IMG/VR virus record: IMGVR_UViG_3300042691_003046
Location: 1 to 21,822 of that record
DNA from: a virus
DNA: 21,822 nt
Direction: 5' to 3' (one strand)
The notes under the pieces were generated by a model that saw only the letters and a program-made list of their open reading frames with translations, made no database searches and had not been told where the DNA came from. The position numbers and the translations under genes are program-made. Positions within the stretch are counted from its first letter, which is position 1, and each line of letters opens with the position of its first letter. Positions 1-6,898 of the stretch are shown in pieces.

Positions 1-2
1 CG

Positions 3-647
3 CAAGCCAAGATCGCCAAACTCAACGAAGAGCGTGCGCCAATCGCCAGCGAAGTCCGTAAAGTCGAAGCAGAAGTCGGACCAATAAAGTATATTGCTGC
101 ATTGATATATGGTGACGAAAGTTCAAATGATACGAATATGCTTGAGAAGGCAGTTCGTATCGTCACCATTCTTATTGTTATTGTATTTGATCCTTTAGCA
201 GTTTTATTGTTAGTTGCTGCAAACTGGCAAAAGCGTAGAGAAAAAGAAAGTGTTATCGAGGTAGCACCAACAACATGGAATTCCTTCTTTGCAAAGAAGG
301 GTATTGACATTGATGATAAAGTTAGCGTCGAAGAAGAAGTTAAAATCGCTAAAGTTGAAGGTATGGACTACGTACAAACTTTCAAAGAAGCAGAAGAAAC
401 AGAGTTACCAGAAATTAAAATAGAAGAACATTCTAAAGACTGGGAGCCTGAGTTATATGATAGAGTTAAAAAGCGTGTAGAATATGACTCAGCTGGAAGA
501 CGTATTACTCCAGAGACTGAGGAAGAACTCGCTATAAAAAGCAGTACATCGAAAACACAATCTTTCTTGAATAAAGTTAGTGGAATGTTTCAGTCAACAG
601 GTGTGAAAACCATCGAAAAAGAAGTAGACGAACTACAAAAGAAATAA
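3..647 (+). CDS. C-terminal part of a coiled-coil membrane protein (5' partial)
   Basis: The reading frame is open from base 3, so the gene starts upstream of the window; the in-frame TTG at 102 is not needed as a start. The visible N-terminal stretch (residues 1-30 of the fragment) is rich in Lys, Glu and Ala and looks like the end of a coiled coil. It is followed by one strong hydrophobic segment (encoded near 150-225) with a conserved-looking FDPLAVLLL core, then a basic stop-transfer NWQKRREK and a long acidic, charged tail. This coiled coil + one TM + acidic tail arrangement is familiar from T4-like phages of marine bacteria, where function is unknown. It probably sits in the host inner membrane. 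It is the first of six consecutive membrane or secreted proteins that end at the terminator near 4680. Confidence 0.75.
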   Translation, partial: QAKIAKLNEERAPIASEVRKVEAEVGPIKYIAALIYGDESSNDTNMLEKAVRIVTILIVIVFDPLAVLLLVAANWQKRREKESVIEVAPTTWNSFFAKKGIDIDDKVSVEEEVKIAKVEGMDYVQTFKEAEETELPEIKIEEHSKDWEPELYDRVKKRVEYDSAGRRITPETEEELAIKSSTSKTQSFLNKVSGMFQSTGVKTIEKEVDELQKK

Positions 648-722
648 CCTTTAGTTCCTAAATAAAATTAGATGTGAGCAGTACTTCTTGATGTAACTCC
701 GCATATTTACAATAACTAAAGG
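648..722 (+). promoter_or_regulatory. Inverted repeat that can mask the RBS of the next gene
   Basis: CCTTTAGTT (648-656) is a perfect 9-base complement of AACTAAAGG (714-722). The 3' arm contains the AAAGG Shine-Dalgarno (718-722) of the gene starting at 731. The loop holds a TAAATA late promoter (657-664). Read-through transcripts carry both arms, whereas a transcript starting near 670 carries only the 3' arm. The folding is inferred. Confidence 0.55.
657..664 (+). promoter_or_regulatory. T4-type late promoter motif CCTAAATA
   Basis: CCTAAATA resembles the T4 late promoter TATAAATA. The same TCCTAAATAAA string recurs at 12576-12586, also just after a gene end. With T4 spacing the RNA would start near 670, giving a leader of about 60 bases before the ATG at 731. 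Confidence 0.6.
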
Positions 723-730
723 TTTTAAAA

Positions 731-1204
731 ATGATTAAAAAGATCGCTACAGCGGTGCTTTTTGTCATGACTACATCAATTACAATGGGTCAGCCTATTG
801 TAACCGACTCGACTAGTAGAAGCACAACTGATTCTACTTCAAATAGCACTACAACAGTAAAATCCCCTCCACCAACAGCAGTGGCTCCAGCCATTACGGT
901 TATTAACTCTGACGTTTGCGCAGTCGGTGTATCTGGCGCAGCACAAACTCAAATTCTAGGCATTAGTTTCGGTAGTACTACTACTGATAAAAACTGTGAA
1001 AGACTTAAACTTGCTCGTGGTATTTACGACATGGGTATGAAAGTTGCTGCAGTTTCTATTATGTGTCAAGATGAACGAGTGTTCTCAGCGATGATGAATG
1101 CTGGTACACCATGTCCAGTTGATGGTAAAATTGGTGAATCTGCTAAATCTATTTGGGAAGCTGATCCATCTAGACAGCCACAGAAAGTCAAGAGCAAGGA
1201 CTAA
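731..1204 (+). CDS. Secreted Ser/Thr-rich small protein
   Basis: A 157-residue protein with a clear Sec signal peptide (residues 1-20: Lys-Lys, hydrophobic core, then small residues). A Ser/Thr-rich linker (about 22-45) is followed by a compact Cys-containing domain (about 58-130) with SGAAQTQILG, NCERLKLAR and DMGMKVA stretches. Four Cys (in SDVCAV, KNCERL, MCQDER, TPCPVD) could form two disulfides after export. The start has an AAAGG RBS eight bases upstream. Similar proteins occur in T4-like phages of marine bacteria, from memory, without a known role. It is two bases upstream of the next gene's spacer and is probably co-expressed with the Cys-repeat protein. A periplasmic or outer-membrane role is inferred only from the signal peptide. 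Confidence 0.8.
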   Translation: MIKKIATAVLFVMTTSITMGQPIVTDSTSRSTTDSTSNSTTTVKSPPPTAVAPAITVINSDVCAVGVSGAAQTQILGISFGSTTTDKNCERLKLARGIYDMGMKVAAVSIMCQDERVFSAMMNAGTPCPVDGKIGESAKSIWEADPSRQPQKVKSKD

Positions 1205-1207
1205 CCA

Positions 1208-3349
1208 ATGACTAGGTTAGTTGTTATTCTTGGTGTCTTTATATTGGCAATGATACTTGGTCATTGTTCAGCACAAGCACAAACTCCAATAACATCTGAA
1301 AATATCCTAACACCATCAGTTGGTGCGTGGAGTGGTTCTGTTGCTGGACAAGCAGGTGGCTTTTCTGGTGGTGGCAATGGACCTGCATATAATGCAGCAA
1401 CCAATACACTAATCTTTGGATATACAAATGCAACAGCAACTCAAAGAATTAATGCTGAAGCGTTTGCCATTCAGCATGCCTTAGATCTATCAAACTCTGG
1501 TATTAAAATCAATGGGTATAATTATTCATGGATGATTAATAACTCTGGTGACAATATTGGAACGCTGACTGGTAAAGTTGAGATGTTGAGAGGTGGTAAT
1601 GCTCTTCAGTCATATACTTACAACTATAGCACACCAACACAAGGGTTTGAATTAAAGACTGGCACCCAAACATTTAATAACCCTCAAGATTTACTTGCTG
1701 CAGATCAAATTGCATTATCATTTACTGGTAAAGATGCTCGTTTCTGGGCAGGTTATTATGGACCACAAGTTAGAGAACCATCTCTCACTTTAAACTATAC
1801 AACTGATCCATGTATGAGTAACCCATTGTATTCTCCATCATGTGCTGGATACAATAATGTTCTTAACAGCAGACTAATGTATGCAGAAAGTTATGCCATC
1901 AACCAAGCACTTGATTTGGTTGGTGCTGGTTTAAAAATACATGGTTTGAATTATGGATACGATTATGTTCTAGGTGGTAGATGGTGCTCAGTTGCTGGAA
2001 CAAATCCAGATGGAACACTAGGTTGTTCAGTTTGGGATGATTCATCTCTTGCTGTTGGTGTTGCGGTAACAAAGAGCGACCATAGTGTTTTATATTCTAA
2101 TGCATATATTCACTCAGAGCAGAATTCATCTGGTTCTATCAGAAACTCTCATGTTTTTAATAATTCATTATTGTTAGATGATATGGGTGGGTTTGCTTTA
2201 GTTGATAATGTATATGGCACTGGCGCAGTTTTCAATAAGTTTAGTAGCTGGAAATATACACCAGATCCATGTGTAGTGAATCCACTATCATCAACATCTT
2301 GCTCAGGTTATCAAGCAGCTTATCAGGCTCAGATGTGTGCTGCTAATCCACTCTACAATTCTGCATGTTCAGGATACGCAGAAGCACTATTTACTCAACA
2401 GTGTACTGCTAGCCCATTATCTAATCCTTCTTGCCCAAATTATGCCTCTGCTTATTTGGCATATCGCTGTGCTGCCAATCCTCTTTATAGCACAACATGT
2501 CCAGGATACGAACAGGCAAATTTAAATGCTCAATGTATTTTAGATTCATTGTACAGCAACAGATGTGAAGGTTATGCCACTGCTTATGCCATCAAGTACT
2601 TAGTTCCTAATATTGATTCAACTGCTGTTAATTCCTCATTGTCTTCAACTGCTGCAACTAAAGCAAATGATCCATCAACTACTAAAGTAGCAGTCAATAC
2701 CGTAACAACAAGTATTAATACTGATGGTTCTATTTCTACTGGTGTATCAGCTACTGGTGATACCAATGTGGATAAAGTAATTACTGCAAAATCATCAACA
2801 AGCAATAACTCACCAGCTGCAGCAGTTCAGCTAGCCCCACCACCACCTCCACCACAACAGATGGCTCAGAACGAATCAAGAGGTGGAGATAAACCTGAAC
2901 CAAAGGGTGGAAACAAACAAGAGGATAAAAAAGATGATGCTCCGAAAGGCACTGGAGGCAGTAATTCGCCACAGAATACTAATACTACTCAAGCGTCATC
3001 TGATAAACCAGCAGCACCTACAGCAAGACAAGAATTACAAGCAAGAAGAGAAGCTGCAGCAAAAGCAGAAGCTGTAGAAAAGGGTAAGAATCTTGCTGGT
3101 GAAATGGGCAAAGCATCAGACTTAGAAGCACAAAAGGCAGTCCAGAATGTAGTTATCCAAGCAATGGGATTCACACCTGGATTTGATGCATATGGTAAGC
3201 AACTGATCGTTCAACAACAATTCTATAAGCCATACCAAGTTTATGGTAATCAGAAAACTATTGACAATCGTGCCAATTTAAGAATGTTTGGTGGCACAGA
3301 TAGACTACACAATGAAATGGTAGATTCTCAATACAACAAAGGAAATTAA
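1208..3349 (+). CDS. Large exported protein with duplicated domain and 22-residue Cys repeats
   Basis: A 713-residue protein with an N-terminal signal peptide (residues 1-24, ending AQAQ). Two related domains follow. Copy 1 starts around residue 80 (AEAFAIQHALDLSNSGIKI) and copy 2 around residue 226 (AESYAINQALDLVGAGLKI); each is about 125-140 residues and ends in a DPC motif. From Cys355 there is an array of five units with an exact 22-residue period, C-x9-C-x-G/N-Y (for example CAANPLYNSACSGY); a lone unit follows copy 1 at Cys202. Next come a Ser/Thr-rich stretch, a poly-Pro run, a low-complexity Gly/Lys/Gln region and an Ala/Glu/Gln helical C-terminus. Export, disulfides and repeats suggest a cell-surface or virion-associated protein, but I recognise no characterised family and assign no enzymatic role. 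Confidence 0.85.
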   Translation: MTRLVVILGVFILAMILGHCSAQAQTPITSENILTPSVGAWSGSVAGQAGGFSGGGNGPAYNAATNTLIFGYTNATATQRINAEAFAIQHALDLSNSGIKINGYNYSWMINNSGDNIGTLTGKVEMLRGGNALQSYTYNYSTPTQGFELKTGTQTFNNPQDLLAADQIALSFTGKDARFWAGYYGPQVREPSLTLNYTTDPCMSNPLYSPSCAGYNNVLNSRLMYAESYAINQALDLVGAGLKIHGLNYGYDYVLGGRWCSVAGTNPDGTLGCSVWDDSSLAVGVAVTKSDHSVLYSNAYIHSEQNSSGSIRNSHVFNNSLLLDDMGGFALVDNVYGTGAVFNKFSSWKYTPDPCVVNPLSSTSCSGYQAAYQAQMCAANPLYNSACSGYAEALFTQQCTASPLSNPSCPNYASAYLAYRCAANPLYSTTCPGYEQANLNAQCILDSLYSNRCEGYATAYAIKYLVPNIDSTAVNSSLSSTAATKANDPSTTKVAVNTVTTSINTDGSISTGVSATGDTNVDKVITAKSSTSNNSPAAAVQLAPPPPPPQQMAQNESRGGDKPEPKGGNKQEDKKDDAPKGTGGSNSPQNTNTTQASSDKPAAPTARQELQARREAAAKAEAVEKGKNLAGEMGKASDLEAQKAVQNVVIQAMGFTPGFDAYGKQLIVQQQFYKPYQVYGNQKTIDNRANLRMFGGTDRLHNEMVDSQYNKGN

Positions 3350-3350
3350 G

Positions 3351-3848
3351 ATGGCAGAAGAAATAAAAGACGTCAATAAAAAGATTGACGATGCTGAAGC
3401 AGCAGTAAAGAAGTATGCTAGTAAAGATACAGTTATCTCTATTGGTGGCTATGAGTTTACACCAGCCAAGTTAATGGTAGCGTTCACATTAGTATCAACA
3501 ATACTTGGTGGTCTGTATGGTACATTTGAAGTCTATAAAGACTATCAAAGTATGAAGAAAAAGATTGCTGAATATATCACTCCAGACTTAACAGAAGTTT
3601 ACAAAAAACTAGCTGTTATTGAAGAGAATAGCCAAAAGACTAGCGACTATACTCGTGACATTAAAGGCGACTTAAAGAATGATATCCGTCGTCTAGAGGG
3701 AGTTGTTGAGTCCGTAGAGCGTAGTGCTAAGCAGTCTGCTCGTGAAGCAACTCAAGCACAGAAAGAAACTGACCAAGAATTACGTCAAGTTCGTAAAGAA
3801 ATAGATAGTAAGATACAAAAAGCACTAGACAATCCACTATCAAAATAA
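3351..3848 (+). CDS. Membrane-anchored coiled-coil protein
   Basis: A 165-residue protein that starts one base after the previous stop, with AAGGA upstream. Residues 1-25 are charged and helical. A hydrophobic segment at about 39-60 (LMVAFTLVSTILGGLYGTF) is the only TM candidate. Residues 70-165 are almost entirely charged helix (Lys/Glu/Arg/Gln) and should form a coiled coil. Topology is one membrane anchor with a long soluble rod. The layout resembles spanin-like or membrane-tethering proteins, but no lipobox or partner reading frame supports that. It lies within the run of envelope proteins ending at 4619. Function unknown. Confidence 0.8.
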   Translation: MAEEIKDVNKKIDDAEAAVKKYASKDTVISIGGYEFTPAKLMVAFTLVSTILGGLYGTFEVYKDYQSMKKKIAEYITPDLTEVYKKLAVIEENSQKTSDYTRDIKGDLKNDIRRLEGVVESVERSAKQSAREATQAQKETDQELRQVRKEIDSKIQKALDNPLSK

Positions 3849-3870
3849 CAATAATAAAAGGTGAATTGAG

Positions 3871-4143
3871 ATGAATGATAAAACATTATTTAAACTATTA
3901 GGAATCTTGTTGTTGATTCCTATCGGATTTTCTATGGTTAGCACAGAGTCTTTTCGCTATCCATGTCAAAACCCAGAAAACTGGGATAAACAAATCTGTA
4001 AATTACCAACATGTGATGTGACAAGAACTTGTCCTGAACATATTTTCAAAGGACAGCGAGATCCAAGACTTGGTCCGCTAAAAGATGGTGAAGTTGCTAA
4101 GCCTGCGACAGCACCAGTACCAACTACAGGAGCATGTAAATGA
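3871..4143 (+). CDS. Small Cys-rich single-TM protein
   Basis: A 90-residue protein with one hydrophobic N-terminal segment (residues 7-24), then a short Cys-rich region containing YPCQNPENWD, ICKLP, TCDVT and RTCPE, and a Pro/Thr/Ala-rich tail. A GGTG RBS lies ahead of the ATG. The stop overlaps the next start as ATGA. The motif YPCQ-P-NWD followed by three spaced Cys is familiar from small proteins of T4-like marine phages, again of unknown role. The Cys-rich part is probably periplasmic, with the hydrophobic segment as a signal anchor. Confidence 0.75.
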   Translation: MNDKTLFKLLGILLLIPIGFSMVSTESFRYPCQNPENWDKQICKLPTCDVTRTCPEHIFKGQRDPRLGPLKDGEVAKPATAPVPTTGACK

Positions 4144-4619
4144 ATGATAATTTTATGTATACAGAAGAGCAGTTAATGGCTCGTCTGAAATTCTTCATCG
4201 GTATCTGTTTATCATTTACCCTTGTTGGAATTGTTTTTGTTGTTCTATATTCTATTATTTTTGTGACACAACCATTGAACGCTATCAGTCCTATCGACCA
4301 GAAGTTCTTTGAGTTAATTATTCCTATCGCTACATTCTTGACTGGTACTCTATCAGGTATCATGTTAGCTGGTGGAGATAAAGATGCGCAGAAATTAGCA
4401 CTACAAGCTGCAAACAAAGGTTGGGATAAACCACCAACTCCAGTAGCACCTGCAGCTGCACCTAAACCAATGGGAATGATGCCACCACGTCCGATGGCTC
4501 CACCTCCATCACAAAATGGATTTGGGTTTGACTTCAATACGTCTCCATTGGCAGAAGCAACTACAATGCCAGTGTATGAAGCTGGAGATCCAACTCACAG
4601 AAACAGTCGTAACGACTAA
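4140..4619 (+). CDS. Two-TM membrane protein with Pro-rich tail
   Basis: A 159-residue protein translationally coupled to the previous gene (ATGA overlap). Two hydrophobic segments are clear: residues 15-40 (FFIGICLSFTLVGIVFVVLY region) and about 58-80 (LIIPIATFLTGTLSGIMLAGG). A Pro/Ala/Met-rich, probably disordered cytoplasmic tail follows. It is the last gene of the envelope module and is followed at once by a double terminator. No holin, antiholin or lysis motif can be asserted, though two TMs plus a polar tail is a holin-like architecture. Function unknown. Confidence 0.8.
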   Translation: MNDNFMYTEEQLMARLKFFIGICLSFTLVGIVFVVLYSIIFVTQPLNAISPIDQKFFELIIPIATFLTGTLSGIMLAGGDKDAQKLALQAANKGWDKPPTPVAPAAAPKPMGMMPPRPMAPPPSQNGFGFDFNTSPLAEATTMPVYEAGDPTHRNSRND

Positions 4620-4621
4620 TC

Positions 4622-4679
4622 CCCTACACTCTGTAGGGTTATTAACCCCTGTAAGTTGTTGAAATTACAGGGGTTTTTT
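4622..4679 (+). terminator. Tandem hairpin rho-independent terminator
   Basis: Hairpin 1 is CCCTACA (4622-4628) with TGTAGGG (4632-4638). Hairpin 2 is an 11-bp perfect stem, AACCCCTGTAA (4644-4654) with TTACAGGGGTT (4665-4675), followed by a T-run to 4679. It ends the envelope module and separates it from the leaderless promoter downstream. Confidence 0.9.
4630..4654 (+). repeat. 25-bp repeat, copy A (with 18541-18565)
   Basis: Bases 4630-4654 match 18541-18565 with one difference (C/T at the 17th base). Core: TCTGTAGGGTTATTAA. Here it spans the 3' arm of hairpin 1 and the 5' arm of the terminator. Confidence 0.85.
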
Positions 4680-4694
4680 GCACGCATAAAGTTG

Positions 4695-4723
4695 TTGTCT
4701 TTAATTGCAGGATACGGTATAAT
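4695..4723 (+). promoter_or_regulatory. Sigma70-type promoter, leaderless architecture
   Basis: TTGTCT (4695-4700), 17-base spacer, TATAAT (4718-4723). The ATG of the next gene begins seven bases after the last T of the -10, where transcription is expected to start, and no Shine-Dalgarno is present. Confidence 0.85.
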
Positions 4724-4729
4724 AGTTGT

Positions 4730-4957
4730 ATGAAAAATGAAAAAGTGAATGCAATTTTAGAGTGGTCAGCCACGATAGTTACTATTGGTGCTGCAATTGC
4801 CACTGCACTCTCTATCGATCCATTGAACATCTATTTGTTCAATATCGGTTCTGTGTTGTGGTTAGTGTGGGCTGTAAGAATTAAGCGTGCAAGTTTAGTG
4901 GTAGTCAACGTAGGTTTGTTGGCTGTTTATGTTTATGGTTTGATTGTGAGGATTTGA
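4730..4957 (+). CDS. Small multi-TM membrane protein, probably leaderless
   Basis: A 75-residue protein with three hydrophobic stretches: residues 10-28, about 34-49 (LFNIGSVLWLVWAVRI), and 54-73 (LVVVNVGLLAVYVYGLIVRI). Basic residues between TMs 2 and 3 place that loop in the cytoplasm. The pattern faintly resembles PQ-loop or PnuC-type small transport proteins, but no diagnostic motif is present and I do not assign transport. It is the first gene after a strong host-type promoter and its ATG sits at the predicted +1, so the mRNA is likely leaderless. It heads an operon of small proteins that runs to about 7149. Confidence 0.75.
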   Translation: MKNEKVNAILEWSATIVTIGAAIATALSIDPLNIYLFNIGSVLWLVWAVRIKRASLVVVNVGLLAVYVYGLIVRI

Positions 4958-4958
4958 T

Positions 4959-5171
4959 ATGAGTAAAATGGCAGAGTTATCACTGGATATTGAAGAGTTG
5001 TTGGCAGAAGGTATGTCTCCAAAGTTTATCGCAGTGACACTGAATTGTCCGATTGAAATGGTTTATGATACCATTGAAAATCTTGAGTGTTTGGAATTAG
5101 AAAAGCAGTTTGAAATGATGTCGTATGCCGATGAGATGGCAAATGACGATGCACAATATTATGGAGCTTAA
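4959..5171 (+). CDS. Small acidic protein with HTH-like segment
   Basis: A 70-residue acidic protein, one base after the previous stop, with GAGGA upstream. Residues 18-38 (EGMSPKFIAVTLNCPIEMVY) read like a helix-turn-helix of the kind found in small sigma- or resolvase-like DNA-binding proteins, but the rest of the protein is very acidic, which argues against simple DNA binding. Conserved-looking small phage protein; function unknown. Confidence 0.7.
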   Translation: MSKMAELSLDIEELLAEGMSPKFIAVTLNCPIEMVYDTIENLECLELEKQFEMMSYADEMANDDAQYYGA

Positions 5172-5172
5172 T

Positions 5173-5406
5173 ATGAATTATAAAGAAGCACAATTAGCCA
5201 CTGACCATTTTGATAAAAGTCATGGATCGTTTTTCGATCGTGGTTCAGCTGATAGTTATTATGGACGTGATCGCAACCCACATCGTGGTGGTGTAGGTGG
5301 TATGTCTGGTCCACGCATTGAAGCAACTACTGAAGCTGAGTTCGAAGCATACCACGCAGGGTATGATTATAATGAAGAATTTGGTGATAGAAAGAGTTGG
5401 GATTAA
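5173..5406 (+). CDS. Conserved small phage protein (GSADSYYxR type)
   Basis: The frame is open upstream, but the start is placed at the ATG at 5173 because GGAG (5162-5165) lies at proper distance and the preceding gene ends at 5171. The resulting 77-residue protein has KEAQLATDHFD, then FDRGSADSYYGRDRNPH, and a C-terminal EFEAYHAGYDYNEEFG. The GSAD-YYxR and AYxAGYxxNE elements recur, from memory, in small proteins of many phages of aquatic and enteric bacteria. No function is known to me. Confidence 0.8.
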   Translation: MNYKEAQLATDHFDKSHGSFFDRGSADSYYGRDRNPHRGGVGGMSGPRIEATTEAEFEAYHAGYDYNEEFGDRKSWD

Positions 5407-5436
5407 AATCCCACAAGTCTTACTGGAGGGATATCC

Positions 5437-5496
5437 GTGGCAGACTTTAAACAGCCAAAACAGCAGCAGTCTATTTTTGCTGGTTACAGACTATAA
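5437..5496 (+). CDS. Mini-ORF, 19 residues
   Basis: A GTG start preceded by an unusually strong GGAGGG (5425-5430) opens a 19-codon frame, VADFKQPKQQQSIFAGYRL, ended by TAA. The strong RBS seven bases before the GTG and the otherwise empty 121-base gap between two genes are the only support. It could encode a tiny Gln/Lys-rich peptide or be a remnant of a longer gene. Confidence 0.4.
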   Translation: MADFKQPKQQQSIFAGYRL

Positions 5497-5527
5497 AGAA
5501 AAACCAGCACTAATTTGAAAGGTGATT

Positions 5528-5827
5528 ATGAATAAATTTGTGAGTAATAAAATTAAGAATGAGTCAGATCAAGAAATTCTCTTGATCACTCAGGAAGAGT
5601 GTGCTGAAGTTACGCAAGCAATAAGTAAGGTATTCAGGTTCGGTATGAACGATGAATACAATGGTGTAACAAACAGAGAGCATCTGGAAGAAGAACTGGG
5701 TGACTTGCTTTGTATGATTGAATTGTTAATCGCAAGTGACATGGTTGATGAGATGACTGTCTATCGTGCCAAGAATGCCAAGATGGCTAAACTTGCAAAA
5801 TGGTCTAACATTAAGGAAACTGTATGA
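5528..5827 (+). CDS. mazG: MazG-like nucleoside triphosphate pyrophosphohydrolase
   Basis: A 99-residue all-helical protein. Start chosen at the ATG at 5528, behind AAAGGTG, rather than the in-frame GTG at 5522. The MazG/all-alpha NTP-PPase Mg-binding motifs are both present: EECAEV (E23, E24, E27) and EEELGD (E55, E56, D59). The family hydrolyses NTPs or dNTPs to NMP and PPi; phage versions are often linked to nucleotide pools or (p)ppGpp signalling. Single-domain length of about 100 residues is normal for phage MazG-like proteins. The stop overlaps the next start (ATGA). Substrate cannot be told from sequence. Confidence 0.8.
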   Translation: MNKFVSNKIKNESDQEILLITQEECAEVTQAISKVFRFGMNDEYNGVTNREHLEEELGDLLCMIELLIASDMVDEMTVYRAKNAKMAKLAKWSNIKETV

Positions 5828-6045
5828 TTACAATTGAAGGTTTGACTAAACAACAAGTAAAACTTCTAGACATCATGTGGTCTATCTATGACATTGAAGT
5901 TTACGATGAGTGGAAATCTGCACTCAATGAAGAGTTGCAAGATATGGTAGATGTACTGGAGAAACTCGCTCTATACGAAACATTAGAACAGGAACTGCAA
6001 GACTTTACGCAAGCCAATGAGGTGCTAAAGAAATTTGCTTTGTAA
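5824..6045 (+). CDS. Conserved small acidic helical protein
   Basis: A 73-residue protein coupled to mazG by an ATGA overlap. It starts MITIEGLTKQQVKLLDIMWS, continues with an acidic, Leu-rich helix-forming region and ends with a repeated-looking LEKLALYETLEQELQDFTQ and ANEVLKKFAL. The N-terminal signature (I-x-GLT-x-QVKLLD-MW) is familiar to me from T4-like cyanophages and related marine phages, where it is annotated as hypothetical. Probably a small cytoplasmic helical bundle; partner unknown. Confidence 0.8.
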   Translation: MITIEGLTKQQVKLLDIMWSIYDIEVYDEWKSALNEELQDMVDVLEKLALYETLEQELQDFTQANEVLKKFAL

Positions 6046-6048
6046 AAA

Positions 6049-6192
6049 ATGAAAGTGTATAATAAGACTTTGAAACCTAGAGATCCTATTGCAAAGGATT
6101 TACGTACTCCCAAATATCGCATGCGTGTGGTAGAGAGTAGGGTTCAATACATCCGTAAACCTAAACACAGGAAAGAAGATTATGAGTCTTAA
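6049..6192 (+). CDS. Conserved small basic protein, 47 residues
   Basis: The ATG at 6049 opens a 47-codon frame that is strongly basic: it contains RDPIAKDLRTPKYRMRVVES followed by a Tyr/Arg/Lys-rich end. The pattern R-(D/N)-P-(I/V)-A-K-x-L-R-x-P-(K)-(Y/F)-R-x-(R)-V-V is a recurrent signature of very small phage proteins, which supports coding. It starts three bases after the previous stop and overlaps the next gene by 11 bases, fitting the dense operon. Nucleic-acid binding is plausible from charge but unproven. Confidence 0.75.
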   Translation: MKVYNKTLKPRDPIAKDLRTPKYRMRVVESRVQYIRKPKHRKEDYES

Positions 6193-6445
6193 CTATGAAG
6201 CAGAGTTCTATCGTGAGGGGTTGTTAAAGACTGTTATTATTAAAGAACGTAACAAAGGTGCATCTTATGCAACGATTGAGTTCACGATCAAAAATAAATT
6301 AACAGATGAAAATGGTAAAGTTATAATTGATACTGGACACACATCTTTCTTTTCTCCAAAAGAGTTTAGGGAGTTTTTTGGTCCAATTTTTAAAGACATG
6401 AAAGAGAGATTAGATAATGACATTCCAGACAGTATTCAAGAATGA
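6182..6445 (+). CDS. Hypothetical 87-residue protein
   Basis: ATG behind CAGGAAAG. The protein alternates charged and beta-prone stretches (LLKTVIIKERNKGASYATIE) and has a helical C-terminal half (FREFFGPIFKDMKERLDNDI). No signal peptide, TM or recognised motif. It overlaps the genes on both sides (11 and 29 bases), so it is part of the small-gene operon. Not recognised. Confidence 0.75.
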   Translation: MSLNYEAEFYREGLLKTVIIKERNKGASYATIEFTIKNKLTDENGKVIIDTGHTSFFSPKEFREFFGPIFKDMKERLDNDIPDSIQE

Positions 6446-6716
6446 GAAAGAATTCGAAGAGTTTAAAACATGGACACTAGGAGTTCTACGTGATGAAATC
6501 TCAAAAGACGTGTGTGTTACTTTCACCAAAAAAGATGGTACAACCAGAGACATGTTCTGCACCCTTGCTGAATCAAGAATTCCCACAGACAAACAACCAA
6601 AGACAGAAACAACTAGCAAGGATTCTGGATCCGCACTACGAGTCTTTGATACAGAAAAACAAGAATGGAGATCCTTTCGCTGGGACTCCGTAACAAAAGT
6701 AGGATTTAATCTATGA
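6417..6716 (+). CDS. SH3-like beta-barrel small protein (DUF2693-like)
   Basis: A 99-residue protein. After an N-terminal helix (residues 5-28) comes VCVTFTKKDGTTRDMFCTL, a linker rich in Lys/Thr/Ser, then ALRVFDTEKQEWRSFRWDSV. The KKDGT-R-M-CTL ... RVFD-EK-WRSFR-DS signature matches small SH3-barrel-like proteins common in cyanomyoviruses and other T4-like phages, which from memory are placed near DUF2693. These may bind nucleic acid or modify host proteins, but no activity is shown. The family assignment would need a profile search. Confidence 0.7.
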   Translation: MTFQTVFKNEKEFEEFKTWTLGVLRDEISKDVCVTFTKKDGTTRDMFCTLAESRIPTDKQPKTETTSKDSGSALRVFDTEKQEWRSFRWDSVTKVGFNL

Positions 6717-6898
6717 GTGACTTTATTAAAGTTGGTTTGATAGTTGCACTGCTAGCAGTTATCATTATATTTGGACCACTAATTTCCATCTGGTCTTTGA
6801 ATACACTATTCCCAGTCCTTGCTATTCCAAGTAACATCTATACTTGGTTTGCCACTCTATGGATTTTTGGATTTTTTGCTATGAAAGGTAGGAAATGA
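6713..6898 (+). CDS. Small two-TM membrane protein
   Basis: A 61-residue hydrophobic protein with two TM segments (residues 6-27 and about 38-56) and a short basic C-terminus (MKGRK). ATGA overlap with the gene before and with dsbA after. No recognisable motif; a small inner-membrane protein of unknown role. Confidence 0.75.
   Translation: MSDFIKVGLIVALLAVIIIFGPLISIWSLNTLFPVLAIPSNIYTWFATLWIFGFFAMKGRK

Noticed and set aside
4124-4537. 137-residue minus-strand ORF
   Set aside because: It lies fully opposite the two-TM protein gene, has a Gly/Pro-biased composition expected from the antisense of its Pro/Ala-rich tail, and lacks an RBS.
4140-4619. Holin identity for the two-TM protein
   Set aside because: Architecture alone is not diagnostic, and no endolysin or spanin gene is nearby.
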